From: Hyunsoonleella pacifica
Lineage (GTDB): Bacteria; Bacteroidota; Bacteroidia; Flavobacteriales; Flavobacteriaceae
Direction of reading: 5' to 3'
DNA: 64,000 nt
Assembly: GCF_004310335.1 (NCBI RefSeq)
Contig: NZ_SIRS01000001.1
Coordinates: forward strand, 124,001 to 188,000
The position numbers were made by a program, and so were the translations under genes. Under the pieces are notes generated by a model. It saw nothing but the letters and a program-made list of their open reading frames with translations. It was not told the DNA's origin and did not search any database. Shown here piece by piece: positions 56,040-64,000 of the stretch; the first letter of the stretch is position 1, and every line of letters starts with the position of its first letter.

Positions 56040-56672
56040 ATGCAGCATATTTTAAGTTTAGTATACAAAGGTCTGCGAAAGTTATTTTATATAGGGAAGT
56101 ATTTTTGTGATGGTTGTATCTGCAGGGTTTTATTTTACTTGAATAAGGTTAAGTATCAAAGTATGAGTACTAAAGGCGTTCCAAAAATAATGGTCGCTAG
56201 AGGTGGGGTCATGGAGATTGGTAGAGGTTTTAGAATGAACAATACAATGATATCAAATCCTATAGGTTGTACACAGCCATGTATGTTTTTTGTAGACAAA
56301 GGTGCAAAATTAATCATTGGAGAAAATACTAATATGAGTCAGACAGCTTTAGTTTGTCATACATCAATTAATATTGGTAATCATGTAAAGATTGGAGGTG
56401 GTGTTTGTATATATGATACTGATTTTCATAGTCTTGATAAAGCAAAACGAATATCTATGGATGATGATATTAAATATAAGAAAGTAAGTCCAGTTCGTAT
56501 TGGAGATTATGTGTTTATAGGGGCATATTCAATTATACTTAAAGGAGTTACAATTGGAGAGAATTCTATAATAGGAGCTGGTTCTTTGGTAACTAAAAAT
56601 ATACCTGCAAATGAAATTTGGGCGGGTAATCCAGCAAAAAAGATAAAAACAATAAATTCTTATCCGCAATAA
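56040..56672 (+). CDS. hexapeptide-repeat acyltransferase (LbH family)
   Basis: A second left-handed beta-helix acetyltransferase of 210 residues, with repeats such as NIGNHVKIGGGVCIYDTDFH and GDYVFIGAYSIILKGVTIGE and the C-terminal WAGNPAKKIK. It resembles WcaF/maltose acetyltransferase-like enzymes of exopolysaccharide loci. It is unrelated in detail to its neighbour except for the fold. It lies eight bases after the CatB-like gene. Confidence 0.88.
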   Translation: MQHILSLVYKGLRKLFYIGKYFCDGCICRVLFYLNKVKYQSMSTKGVPKIMVARGGVMEIGRGFRMNNTMISNPIGCTQPCMFFVDKGAKLIIGENTNMSQTALVCHTSINIGNHVKIGGGVCIYDTDFHSLDKAKRISMDDDIKYKKVSPVRIGDYVFIGAYSIILKGVTIGENSIIGAGSLVTKNIPANEIWAGNPAKKIKTINSYPQ

Positions 56673-56828
56673 TCAAAACAAACAAACTTAAATAACACAA
56701 AAAACGTTTTGTAACAACATAGAAAAAATGTAGACCCAATAGCTGCTAGGTGTAGAAAATAAGCAATGTTAAATAATTAGTTTTATCTCTTGGTAAAACG
56801 ACAATAAAATATTACCCATTATTACTTA

Positions 56829-58142
56829 ATGATAAAAGCTATTAGTAAGCAAAGATGTTATATGATTACAAATAAACTAAATAAACATATTGTATTTCTT
56901 TTATTTATAGTTATTGTAAAAACTATTTCGCCTTGGTCTATTATTAACTTAGGTGGAATAAGTAGTTTTTGGGCTATTAATAGTATTGTTCTATTTTATA
57001 TTTTCAGTATCAAAAAGAGATTTTATGACACGACAAACAAGCGTTTTGATACTATAATTTTTGTCTTTTTAATTTGGAATATTAGTGCGATGGTAAGAGG
57101 CTGTTTTGTGGCAGAAAATTACTGGGAATGGAAAAACTTAATAACCATGAGTTTTGTTTTCTTGTTACCATTGACGATCTATTTTAGTACGCACAGGGAA
57201 ATGGTACAAAGTATTTTTAATATGTATATGAAGTATATGTTGCCAGCCTTCTTTTTGTTTATTTTAGTCATGAATGAAGTCGCGTACGGCGTGTATTTAA
57301 TTCCCGTTAGCTTTATGTTACTTTTTTTACCCTTGTTATCTCAAAAATGGAAAATAGTAATGCTAGCTTTTACAATGATAGTGATATTATCAAGTATTGA
57401 AGCTCGTAGTAATGTTATAAAATTTGTAATAGCATTAGGCTTTGGGATGTTGTATTATTTGAGACCATTTGTAAATGAAAAGATTTTGAGAATTACACGG
57501 CTTTTTTTGTTGGGACTTCCCTTTGTGTTATTTACGTTAGCTGTTTCGGGGACTTTTAATATATTTAATATAAGTGAATATACCGAAGGAGAGTATACAA
57601 CGAATAATACACTTGGTGATGAAGAAGACTTAACTGCAGATACACGTACTGAATTATACGTAGAAGTTATAGGCTCGGCAATAAAAAATGAATATGTTTG
57701 GTTTGGTAGGACATATGCTCGTGGTAATGATTCTGTACTATTTGGAGAAAAGATTGAAGCATTAACAGGGACAGGAAAATTTGAAAGGTATAGTAATGAA
57801 GTTTCCCTTCTAAATATTTTTACTTGGACAGGTTTGATAGGTGTCATATTATATTTCATTATTTTTATTAGAGCCTCTTATTTAGCTCTGTATAAATCTA
57901 AAAGTTGGTTTATGAAAATAATAGCGGTATATGTTTGTTTTCGATGGACTTATGCTTGGGTAGAGGATTTTAGTCGTTTCGACCTTTCCTATATTTGTCT
58001 ATGGATTTTAATTGGTATGTGCTATTCGTTATCCTTTAGAAGTATGACTGATGGTGAATTTAAATATTGGGTGTGTGGAATATTTGACATTCGTTATAGA
58101 AAAGCCACTTTAAAGAAAGTGCGAGCGATTAAACAATCATAA
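56829..58142 (+). CDS. O-antigen polymerase-like membrane protein (candidate Wzy)
   Basis: A 437-residue protein with about ten membrane helices and a large soluble loop at about 240-310 (SEYTEGEYTTNNTLGDEEDL), the usual place of the periplasmic loop of Wzy/WaaL proteins. Sequence identity in this family is always low, so the call rests on topology and context. An ATG at 56862 is an alternative start that removes 11 residues. It is the only polymerase candidate in the window. Confidence 0.7.
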   Translation: MIKAISKQRCYMITNKLNKHIVFLLFIVIVKTISPWSIINLGGISSFWAINSIVLFYIFSIKKRFYDTTNKRFDTIIFVFLIWNISAMVRGCFVAENYWEWKNLITMSFVFLLPLTIYFSTHREMVQSIFNMYMKYMLPAFFLFILVMNEVAYGVYLIPVSFMLLFLPLLSQKWKIVMLAFTMIVILSSIEARSNVIKFVIALGFGMLYYLRPFVNEKILRITRLFLLGLPFVLFTLAVSGTFNIFNISEYTEGEYTTNNTLGDEEDLTADTRTELYVEVIGSAIKNEYVWFGRTYARGNDSVLFGEKIEALTGTGKFERYSNEVSLLNIFTWTGLIGVILYFIIFIRASYLALYKSKSWFMKIIAVYVCFRWTYAWVEDFSRFDLSYICLWILIGMCYSLSFRSMTDGEFKYWVCGIFDIRYRKATLKKVRAIKQS

Positions 58143-58145
58143 ATT

Positions 58146-58970
58146 ATGAGTAAAATTGCAGTATTACTTACCTGTTTTAACAGAGTAAATAAAACCTTGT
58201 CATGCTTAGAAAACTTATTTACTTCCATTCCTGATAATACTAGTCTAGAAGTCTATTTGGTAGATGATGGCTCTACAGATGGTACGGGAGCTAGTGTTCG
58301 CGAGCAATTCCCACGAGTAAATGTTATTCAAGGGACAGGCAGTTTGTATTGGAACGGAGGTATGCATCTTGCCTGGAAAACAGCATCAAAACACGATAAG
58401 TATGATTACTATATACTATTAAATGATGATACGTTTTTATATCCAGATGCACTACAAGAGATGTTAGAAAGTGCTTTAGAAGAAGATAATAATGTTGTAG
58501 TTTGCGGAGCCTTCAAAAGTGAAAAAACAGGAGCGTTTACCTATGGCGGGCAAACGAAAAAAGGTCATCCCATAATACCTAATGGTACCATACAAGAATG
58601 TCACAACATTAATGGTAACTGCTTGCTCGTACCAAAAAAAGTATATGATCTCGTAGGTAATCTCGACCCTATTTTTCCACATGCTATTGGCGATTTTGAT
58701 TATGGCCATCGTGCTCTAGCAAAAGGATTTAAGCTTATAACAACAAAACGATATTTAGGTTCTTGCGAGAGTAACGATTATTTACCAAAATGGTGTTACA
58801 GTCATGTGCCTTTTAAAGAAAGGCTTAAAGCATTATACTCGCCTTTAGGTAATAGCCATCCAAAGTACTATTTTATTTATACTAAAAGACATTTCGGTTT
58901 AGGTTTAGCTTTAAAACACTTACTCTCTATACATTTAAGACTTTTGATACCCAACTTATGGAAACAGTAG
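58146..58970 (+). CDS. glycosyltransferase family 2, rhamnosyl/galactofuranosyl-type
   Basis: A 274-residue GT-A enzyme: AVLLTCFNRVNKTLSCLENL, YLVDDGSTDGTG, GSLYWNGGMHLAWKTA and the metal motif in LLNDDTFLYPDA. The GSLYWNGGM stretch is typical of GT2 members that move furanose or deoxy sugars. It is cytoplasmic. Its end overlaps the next gene by 13 bases. Confidence 0.9.
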   Translation: MSKIAVLLTCFNRVNKTLSCLENLFTSIPDNTSLEVYLVDDGSTDGTGASVREQFPRVNVIQGTGSLYWNGGMHLAWKTASKHDKYDYYILLNDDTFLYPDALQEMLESALEEDNNVVVCGAFKSEKTGAFTYGGQTKKGHPIIPNGTIQECHNINGNCLLVPKKVYDLVGNLDPIFPHAIGDFDYGHRALAKGFKLITTKRYLGSCESNDYLPKWCYSHVPFKERLKALYSPLGNSHPKYYFIYTKRHFGLGLALKHLLSIHLRLLIPNLWKQ

Positions 58971-59836
58971 ATAATTTTATATTTCAGATAGATAACCCAG
59001 AAGTTAAAGCGATTTACACCAATGCTAAGAACTATAAAGTAAAATTGCATGAAGGCGATAAAGTCCAGAAAGACCTTTGTGCTATCTATTTTAGCAGTAA
59101 CGAATTATATTATCCAAATACTAGCAAGGCGTTTCAAAATAGTATTTTAGTAAAAGATAAGTTTGAATGGCAACGTAATTTTTTTGACAATGCTCATAAA
59201 CATATTTTTATACGCGATGTGCAAAAACAGTGGTATGTAGAAGGGATAAGCGCCACCCACAATTCTCCAGATAAATTGCTAAAATTACTTAAGGAATTAA
59301 CACAAGGTTACAAGATATTTACACTTGGAAGTTCCGCTGGTGGTTATGCCGCAATGCTTTATGGAGGGTTGTTAAAAGCAGATCGTGTTTACGCGTTTAA
59401 TGCGCAGTTAAATTTAAATGTAGTTGTGCAAAGTTCTAATGCAATTACAAACCCATTGTTGTTTAAATACAAAGATTCTGAGCGTGCTAAATTTTTTAAG
59501 ATAGATAATTTCATAACTTCAGAGACTGACTATTTCTATTTTCAATCAAGTAAATCTTTAATTGATATTAAACAATACGAAAATTTCCATAAAAAAGAAG
59601 ATATTTTAAGGGTTGTATTTAAAACATCTAATCACGGTTTTCCTTTTTTGAGACACAATTTAAAACATGTTTTAAGTTTGGATAAAACAAAATTAATTAC
59701 ACTTTCAAAAAAGCAATACCATCCAGTTGTATTTGCTGCAAGTGTTGATGGGTGGTTTAAAACCATTCACACGGTTACTACAGCTGTGTTAAAACGTTTT
59801 AAAAAGAAGTTGATAGAAAAAAAAGCTAAATTCTAA
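58958..59836 (+). CDS. unrecognised serine-hydrolase-like protein
   Basis: A 292-residue soluble protein with a nucleophile-elbow motif GSSAGGY (Ser126 in G-x-S-x-G), preceded by a strand (YKIFTLG), as in alpha/beta hydrolases. A late His in TSNHGFPF could complete the triad. Rather than a classical lid, the N-terminal third resembles nothing I know. In this locus it may remove or transfer an acyl group. The start overlaps the upstream glycosyltransferase gene, so translation is coupled. Confidence 0.6.
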   Translation: METVDNFIFQIDNPEVKAIYTNAKNYKVKLHEGDKVQKDLCAIYFSSNELYYPNTSKAFQNSILVKDKFEWQRNFFDNAHKHIFIRDVQKQWYVEGISATHNSPDKLLKLLKELTQGYKIFTLGSSAGGYAAMLYGGLLKADRVYAFNAQLNLNVVVQSSNAITNPLLFKYKDSERAKFFKIDNFITSETDYFYFQSSKSLIDIKQYENFHKKEDILRVVFKTSNHGFPFLRHNLKHVLSLDKTKLITLSKKQYHPVVFAASVDGWFKTIHTVTTAVLKRFKKKLIEKKAKF

Positions 59837-60414
59837 AAAATATAATAGCACTAGGTATATTGCAAAAATTACTAATTACCTAATTATACTTTTATTGTAG
59901 TAGGAAAACAGGGTATTTTAAATGGGGTTTAATAAACATAATAATATAATTAAAAACTGAATAAAGCTAGATAGAACACTGTGTTTTGAAAATAAAAATA
60001 GTGCTATTTAGTTGTTATATGTTTTTAACCTCATAATTACATTCAATGAGGTTTAGCTAAAGGGAATCATTTTATGTGGGTTCTAGTCATTATTTCAATC
60101 GTCATGATAAAGACTTGTAATAAAATCTTAAAAACGATGCCTAATATTTACAAAAGAAAAGTTACTAGCAATTAAGCGACTAACGTTTTTTATAGAAAAA
60201 AGATAGAGTATAGACAAATTAGTCATATAGGTCTCAAATGTTCATAATTTTGTCAAATACGCAGACTTTTTTAAAAAATAAAACTTATTTGGGAAAAGCT
60301 CTATTAGATTTAATTTCAGTTTAAATCAACTATATGGACGCCAAAAGTGGTCAATACATTTAGTTTTTTACAAAGAAATTAAAATAGTACTCTCAAAGCT
60401 TTAACAAAAATATT
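59837..60414. other. 578-bp intergenic gap in the polysaccharide locus
   Basis: No supported gene; the longest frame (60073-60171) has only 32 codons and no family resemblance. A hairpin with eight-base arms AACCTCAT / ATGAGGTT lies at 60027-60053 without a T-run. It probably splits the locus into two transcription units, but no exact promoter match is seen. Confidence 0.5.
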
Positions 60415-61902
60415 ATGAGTTTAAAAAAATTAAAATTTAGACGACAGTTTATATTGTCTCCAGAGTCCTCATCAAAATTAGAAGGTTGGTTTCATGAACA
60501 ACTAGGACAGCACGAACTTTATGTCCACCCAGATTGTTTTACTACTATTGTAAAACATAATGAAAAAAAAGGAGTGCTTTTAGGGCATGTATTAGATCCT
60601 AGAAATGCTAAGTTGACATCAACTGATATTTTAGAAAAATTGGTAACCCAAAACGATGAAGAGGGTATTGCAGAAGTTTTATATGGACTTACAGGGAGGT
60701 TTGTTTTAATTATTGAGGAAGAAAATGAGTTTACTTTTTTTAATGACGCCTGTGGATTAAAAACGTTTTTCTATAAAACCATTAAAGATAAACTCTGTTT
60801 TGCTTCTCAACCTCTATTGATTAATCACGTTTTCCCAGGAACCATAGTTAAAGGAGAACGCTTTAATAGCTTCCATAATTCAGAATACCTTAAAAAAAGT
60901 AAAGAAAGCTGGTATCCAAGCGGTACTTCACTATATGACGGAGTAAATCAATTAGCACCAAACCATTACCTAAAAACTAATGAATTAAAGCAAACACGCT
61001 ATTGGCCAAATAAGATTCATAAAATCGAGGATTTTGAGAGTGCTTTTGAAAAATTTTCTACATTGTTAAAACAGACTTTGGAAGTTGGTAGTGAAAAATA
61101 TAATCTAGCTCTTGGTCTTACTGGGGGATTTGATAGCCGAATTATTTTGAGTGCATGTAAGACAGTTAAAGCTAAAATGATATTTTATACTTTAAAGTAT
61201 AGAACGCTAGATAAAAATAATAGTGATATTTGGATACCACTTAAACTCAAAGATACGTTAGGAATTGATCATAAGGTAATGAATTGTAAAATGTCTACCG
61301 ATGATGAATTTAAGGATATTTACTTAAGTAACTCAGATATGGCTCATCTTGATGATTGGGGGTACATTGCATATGGTATTTCAAAAAATTTACCAGAAGG
61401 TACAATGGCTATTAAAGGAAGTTGCTCTGAGACCGGACGGTGTTATTTTTATAAAAATGGGAAACATCCAAAAATAAATTCTAGTAAAGATATCTTAGCT
61501 TATAACCCAAACTGGAAAGGTATTTCGTTTATTGAAAATAGAATTGAAGAATGGTATGATAACATTAAAAGACCAGAAAATAATAAAGGCTATAATATTT
61601 TAGATTTATTCCACTGGGAAGTGAGTACGGGGAGCTGGCAAACGCAAAACCAATTAGAGTGGGATATGGTGCATGATACATTTACACCATTTAACAACCG
61701 TGAGTTATTAGATACAATGCTTCGAATTGTCCCTAAGTACCGTTCACAACCCAAAAACTATTTATTGTATCAAAAAACTATGGCTAAATTATGGCCCGAA
61801 GTACTTACAGAACCAATTAATCCAAAGTCTTTTAAGGAGCAAATAAAAGTTACTGTTAAATCATTTCTGGTAAAACTGGGTTATGAAAAATACAATCACT
61901 AA
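60415..61902 (+). CDS. asparagine-synthetase-like protein without glutaminase cysteine
   Basis: A 495-residue AsnB-family protein. The N-terminal half keeps the fold (GRFVLIIEEENEFTFFNDAC, LKTFFYKT), but the chain begins MSLKKLKFRR, so the Cys needed for glutamine hydrolysis is missing. The synthetase half has the PP-loop LTGGFDSR near residue 240, needed for ATP use and adenylation. It may amidate a sugar acid or another component with free ammonia or an amine. It opens the second half of the locus. Confidence 0.82.
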   Translation: MSLKKLKFRRQFILSPESSSKLEGWFHEQLGQHELYVHPDCFTTIVKHNEKKGVLLGHVLDPRNAKLTSTDILEKLVTQNDEEGIAEVLYGLTGRFVLIIEEENEFTFFNDACGLKTFFYKTIKDKLCFASQPLLINHVFPGTIVKGERFNSFHNSEYLKKSKESWYPSGTSLYDGVNQLAPNHYLKTNELKQTRYWPNKIHKIEDFESAFEKFSTLLKQTLEVGSEKYNLALGLTGGFDSRIILSACKTVKAKMIFYTLKYRTLDKNNSDIWIPLKLKDTLGIDHKVMNCKMSTDDEFKDIYLSNSDMAHLDDWGYIAYGISKNLPEGTMAIKGSCSETGRCYFYKNGKHPKINSSKDILAYNPNWKGISFIENRIEEWYDNIKRPENNKGYNILDLFHWEVSTGSWQTQNQLEWDMVHDTFTPFNNRELLDTMLRIVPKYRSQPKNYLLYQKTMAKLWPEVLTEPINPKSFKEQIKVTVKSFLVKLGYEKYNH

Positions 61903-61932
61903 ACATAAAACTTTTTCATACCTGATAATACT

Positions 61933-62835
61933 ATGAATTTAGCGCCTATTGCACTTTTTACATACAAAAAATTAGCACCTCTTAAAGCTACTGTGGAAGC
62001 ATTGAAGAATAATAATTTGGCAGAAAAATCTGAAATAATAATATTTTCCGATGGTCCTAAAAAAGAGACTGATGCTGCGCAAATTGAAGCAGTAAGAGCT
62101 TACATAAAGACGATAACTGGTTTTAAAAAAATAACCTGTATTTTTTCTAAAAAAAATAAAGGGCTAGCGAAATCAATTTTAGAAGGTGTTACTCAAATTT
62201 TGAAAGAAAATGAAACTGTTATTGTTTTGGAAGATGACCTAAAAACCAGTGCTAACTTTTTAGATTTCATGAATAAAAGTCTTGATTTTTATAAAGACAA
62301 TGACAAAATAATATCAATTTCTGGATATACACCTCCAATTAAAGTACCAAAACAATATGTTTATGATAATTACTTTACACAGAGAGCAAGTTCATGGGGT
62401 TGGGCAACCTATAGAACTCAGTGGGAAAAAGTAGATTGGGACGTTAGTGATTACTCAAATTTTAAAAATAATACTAATGCCAAAAGGAGGTTTAATAGAA
62501 TGGGGTCTGATATGTCATTTATGCTATCTAAGCAAATGAAAAATACTATTGATTCTTGGGCTATAAGATGGTGTTACCACCAATTTAAAAATGATCTCTA
62601 CTCAGTATTTCCTATTATCTCAAAAATAGAAAATATTGGTTTTACCCAAGGTGCTACACATACTAAAGGAAATTTTGAAATGTTACGTTTCGCTACTCCT
62701 TTAGATGCAACAAATACTACTAGATTTAATTTTTTAGATAAAGTAGTGCTTAATAATACTTTTATAAAACAGTTTAAAATACCATATAGCATAAAAACCA
62801 GAATAGTTTATAAACTCAAAGGTTTTTTTTATTAA
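61933..62835 (+). CDS. GT-A glycosyltransferase (GNT-I/GT2-like)
   Basis: A 300-residue transferase starting LAPIALFTYKKLAPLKATVE. It has EIIIFSDGPKKETD, CIFSKKNKGLAKSILEGVTQ and an EDD metal motif in VIVLEDDLKTSANFLDFMNK, followed by RASSWGWATYRTQWEKVDWD. The layout resembles the N-acetylglucosaminyltransferase-I-like group found in bacterial polysaccharide loci. The donor is unknown. It lies 31 bases after the AsnB-like gene. Confidence 0.85.
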   Translation: MNLAPIALFTYKKLAPLKATVEALKNNNLAEKSEIIIFSDGPKKETDAAQIEAVRAYIKTITGFKKITCIFSKKNKGLAKSILEGVTQILKENETVIVLEDDLKTSANFLDFMNKSLDFYKDNDKIISISGYTPPIKVPKQYVYDNYFTQRASSWGWATYRTQWEKVDWDVSDYSNFKNNTNAKRRFNRMGSDMSFMLSKQMKNTIDSWAIRWCYHQFKNDLYSVFPIISKIENIGFTQGATHTKGNFEMLRFATPLDATNTTRFNFLDKVVLNNTFIKQFKIPYSIKTRIVYKLKGFFY

Positions 62836-62876
62836 TAATTATGATACTGCTTCCTCAGTATTTTTAAATTTATTTC

Positions 62877-63992
62877 ATGGCATCTAAAATTCTATTCATC
62901 TTGCATATTCCACCTCCAATCAACGGAGCAGCTTTAGTAGGAAAGTATATTCAAGATAGTGAAATAATAAATACTAGATTTGAAACGAAATATGTTAATT
63001 TAACAGCGTCTTTTAGTTTAGAGAAAATAGGAAAAGGGGGCATTGGTAAGTTCAAACACATTTTCAGCATTATAAGAAATGTTTTTAGGAAATTAAAAAA
63101 TAGTAAGTACGATTTATGTTATATGACATTGACGGCCAAAGGTCCTGGTTTTTACAAAGATTTTCTTATAATCCTTTTAGTAAAGCTTTTTAAAGTTAAT
63201 ATTGTTTACCATTTCCATAATAAAGGGGTAGCGTTAAGTAGCAAAAAATGGTATAATGCGATTTTGTATAAATATGCTTTTAATAATACAAAATGTATTT
63301 TACTTGCTCCTTCTCTTTATAAAGATATAGAAAGATACGTTTCTGCAGAAAATGTATATTTCTGCCCCAATGGAATCCCAGAATACTCAACTTTTAATAC
63401 ATTTAAGGAATTAGAAAAAATAGAGACCTTAGAACCCTGTAAATTTTTGTTTTTATCAAATATGCTGAGACAAAAAGGTGTTTTAGAATTATTAAAAGCA
63501 TGTTATATCTTACACAAGCAGCGTCTAAAATTTGAATGTCATTTTATAGGTGCTTGGGCGGATATACAAGAAGAGGAGTTTAATAGTGCTATTGAAAAAT
63601 ATAAATTACAGCATGTAGTAACTTTTCATGGCAAACAATATGGACAGGATAAAGTATCTTTTTTTGAGAAATCCGATGTATTTGTGTTTCCTACTTTTTA
63701 TCATAATGAATGTTTTCCTTTAGTTCTTTTAGAAGCTATGCAATTTGGGCTTCCAATTATTACTACAGATGAAGGTGCAATTGGAGAAATAGTGCAAAAT
63801 AATAAAACGGGGATTATAGTAAAACAACAGGATGTGGATTCTCTCGCAGAAGCGATGTTGAAAATGTTGAAAGAGCCGGATATTAGAAAAGAATATGGAG
63901 CAAGGGGAAAGAAACGTTTCGAAGAAAACTTTACGCTTTCAATGTTTGAGAAAAAAATGGAAGCAATTTTAATTAAAGCTTTAAACAAATAA
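62877..63992 (+). CDS. glycosyltransferase family 4
   Basis: A 371-residue GT-B retaining transferase. The N-terminal lobe starts ILFILHIPPPINGAALVGKY. The C-terminal lobe has FLFLSNMLRQKGVLELLKAC, VTFHGKQYGQDKVSFFEKSD and the donor motif EAMQFGLPIITTDEGAIGEI. It ends eight bases before the window edge and is complete. The locus most likely continues beyond. Confidence 0.92.
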   Translation: MASKILFILHIPPPINGAALVGKYIQDSEIINTRFETKYVNLTASFSLEKIGKGGIGKFKHIFSIIRNVFRKLKNSKYDLCYMTLTAKGPGFYKDFLIILLVKLFKVNIVYHFHNKGVALSSKKWYNAILYKYAFNNTKCILLAPSLYKDIERYVSAENVYFCPNGIPEYSTFNTFKELEKIETLEPCKFLFLSNMLRQKGVLELLKACYILHKQRLKFECHFIGAWADIQEEEFNSAIEKYKLQHVVTFHGKQYGQDKVSFFEKSDVFVFPTFYHNECFPLVLLEAMQFGLPIITTDEGAIGEIVQNNKTGIIVKQQDVDSLAEAMLKMLKEPDIRKEYGARGKKRFEENFTLSMFEKKMEAILIKALNK

Positions 63993-64000
63993 GTCGTTAG

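Noticed and set aside
60027-60053. Hairpin AACCTCAT / ATGAGGTT considered as a terminator of the first half of the polysaccharide locus
   Set aside because: The loop is 11 bases and no T-run follows; kept only as a note in the gap entry.
60073-60171. Short frame starting MWVLVIISIVM in the gap of the polysaccharide locus
   Set aside because: Only 32 codons, no ribosome-binding or promoter signal, and hydrophobic starts of this length occur by chance in AT-rich DNA.
1-64000. CRISPR arrays, insertion sequences, phage genes and toxin-antitoxin pairs
   Set aside because: No regularly spaced repeats, transposase or integrase motifs, or phage structural genes were seen. The Fic gene lacks an adjacent antitoxin gene and carries its own inhibitory motif.

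Overview
The window is a chromosomal segment from a member of the Bacteroidota, most likely family Flavobacteriaceae; I cannot name a genus. The DNA is AT-rich. Several promoters fit the Bacteroidota pattern TTG-N19-TAnnTTTG, and Shine-Dalgarno sequences are largely absent. Typical flavobacterial families are present: SusC/TonB-dependent barrels, LETM1-related biofilm protein, 2TM-LytS kinases, the UpxY antiterminator and a split methylmalonyl-CoA mutase. No CRISPR array, insertion sequence, phage gene or rRNA is visible. One tRNA (Pro, UGG) is present.

Left part (1-23 kb): the tail of an M16 peptidase, then an outer-membrane biogenesis operon of three parvulin/SurA-like proteins plus a MoxR ATPase. 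After these come a polytopic membrane protein and two unrelated aconitases, AcnB and a mitochondrial-type enzyme, separated by a methyltransferase and a 66-aa protein on the other strand. A NYN/LOTUS RNA-binding protein and a TonB protein follow. Next is a five-gene operon, DUF2141 / TPR / LytS kinase with a 2TM tail / free 2TM protein / LytTR regulator, with candidate LytTR sites upstream. A class II Fic protein closes this part.

Middle part (22-42 kb): a LETM1-related gene sits next to a TonB-receptor + membrane-AraC cassette. The cassette is flanked by direct copies of the LETM1 gene's own start region, and a three-copy operator array lies between the regulator and the receptor. Beyond it are a split DUF4331 pair behind an ECF-like promoter, a TPR lipoprotein, and a convergent ECF sigma/RskA anti-sigma pair. 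A six-gene operon follows: uridine kinase, FtsB/DivIC-like protein, methylmalonyl-CoA mutase small subunit, two lipoproteins and mutase large subunit. A second operon holds a TonB receptor, a sugar-dehydrogenase-like lipoprotein and cytochrome c.

Right part (42-64 kb): directly after tRNA-Pro, a surface-polysaccharide locus runs to the window edge, all on the + strand. It starts with a UpxY-type antiterminator behind an excellent promoter. It continues with GDP-L-fucose synthesis (Gmd, Fcl), an initiating sugar-phosphate transferase, acyltransferases, flippase, an F420-beta-like protein plus pyruvyl transferase pair, several glycosyltransferases, a candidate polymerase and a glutaminase-less asparagine-synthetase homologue. 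The locus probably continues past the right edge. The least understood items are the repeat-flanked AraC/receptor cassette with its operators and leader peptide, the hairpin-plus-GC element in the 509-bp leader before gmd, and three unrecognised proteins of the polysaccharide locus.
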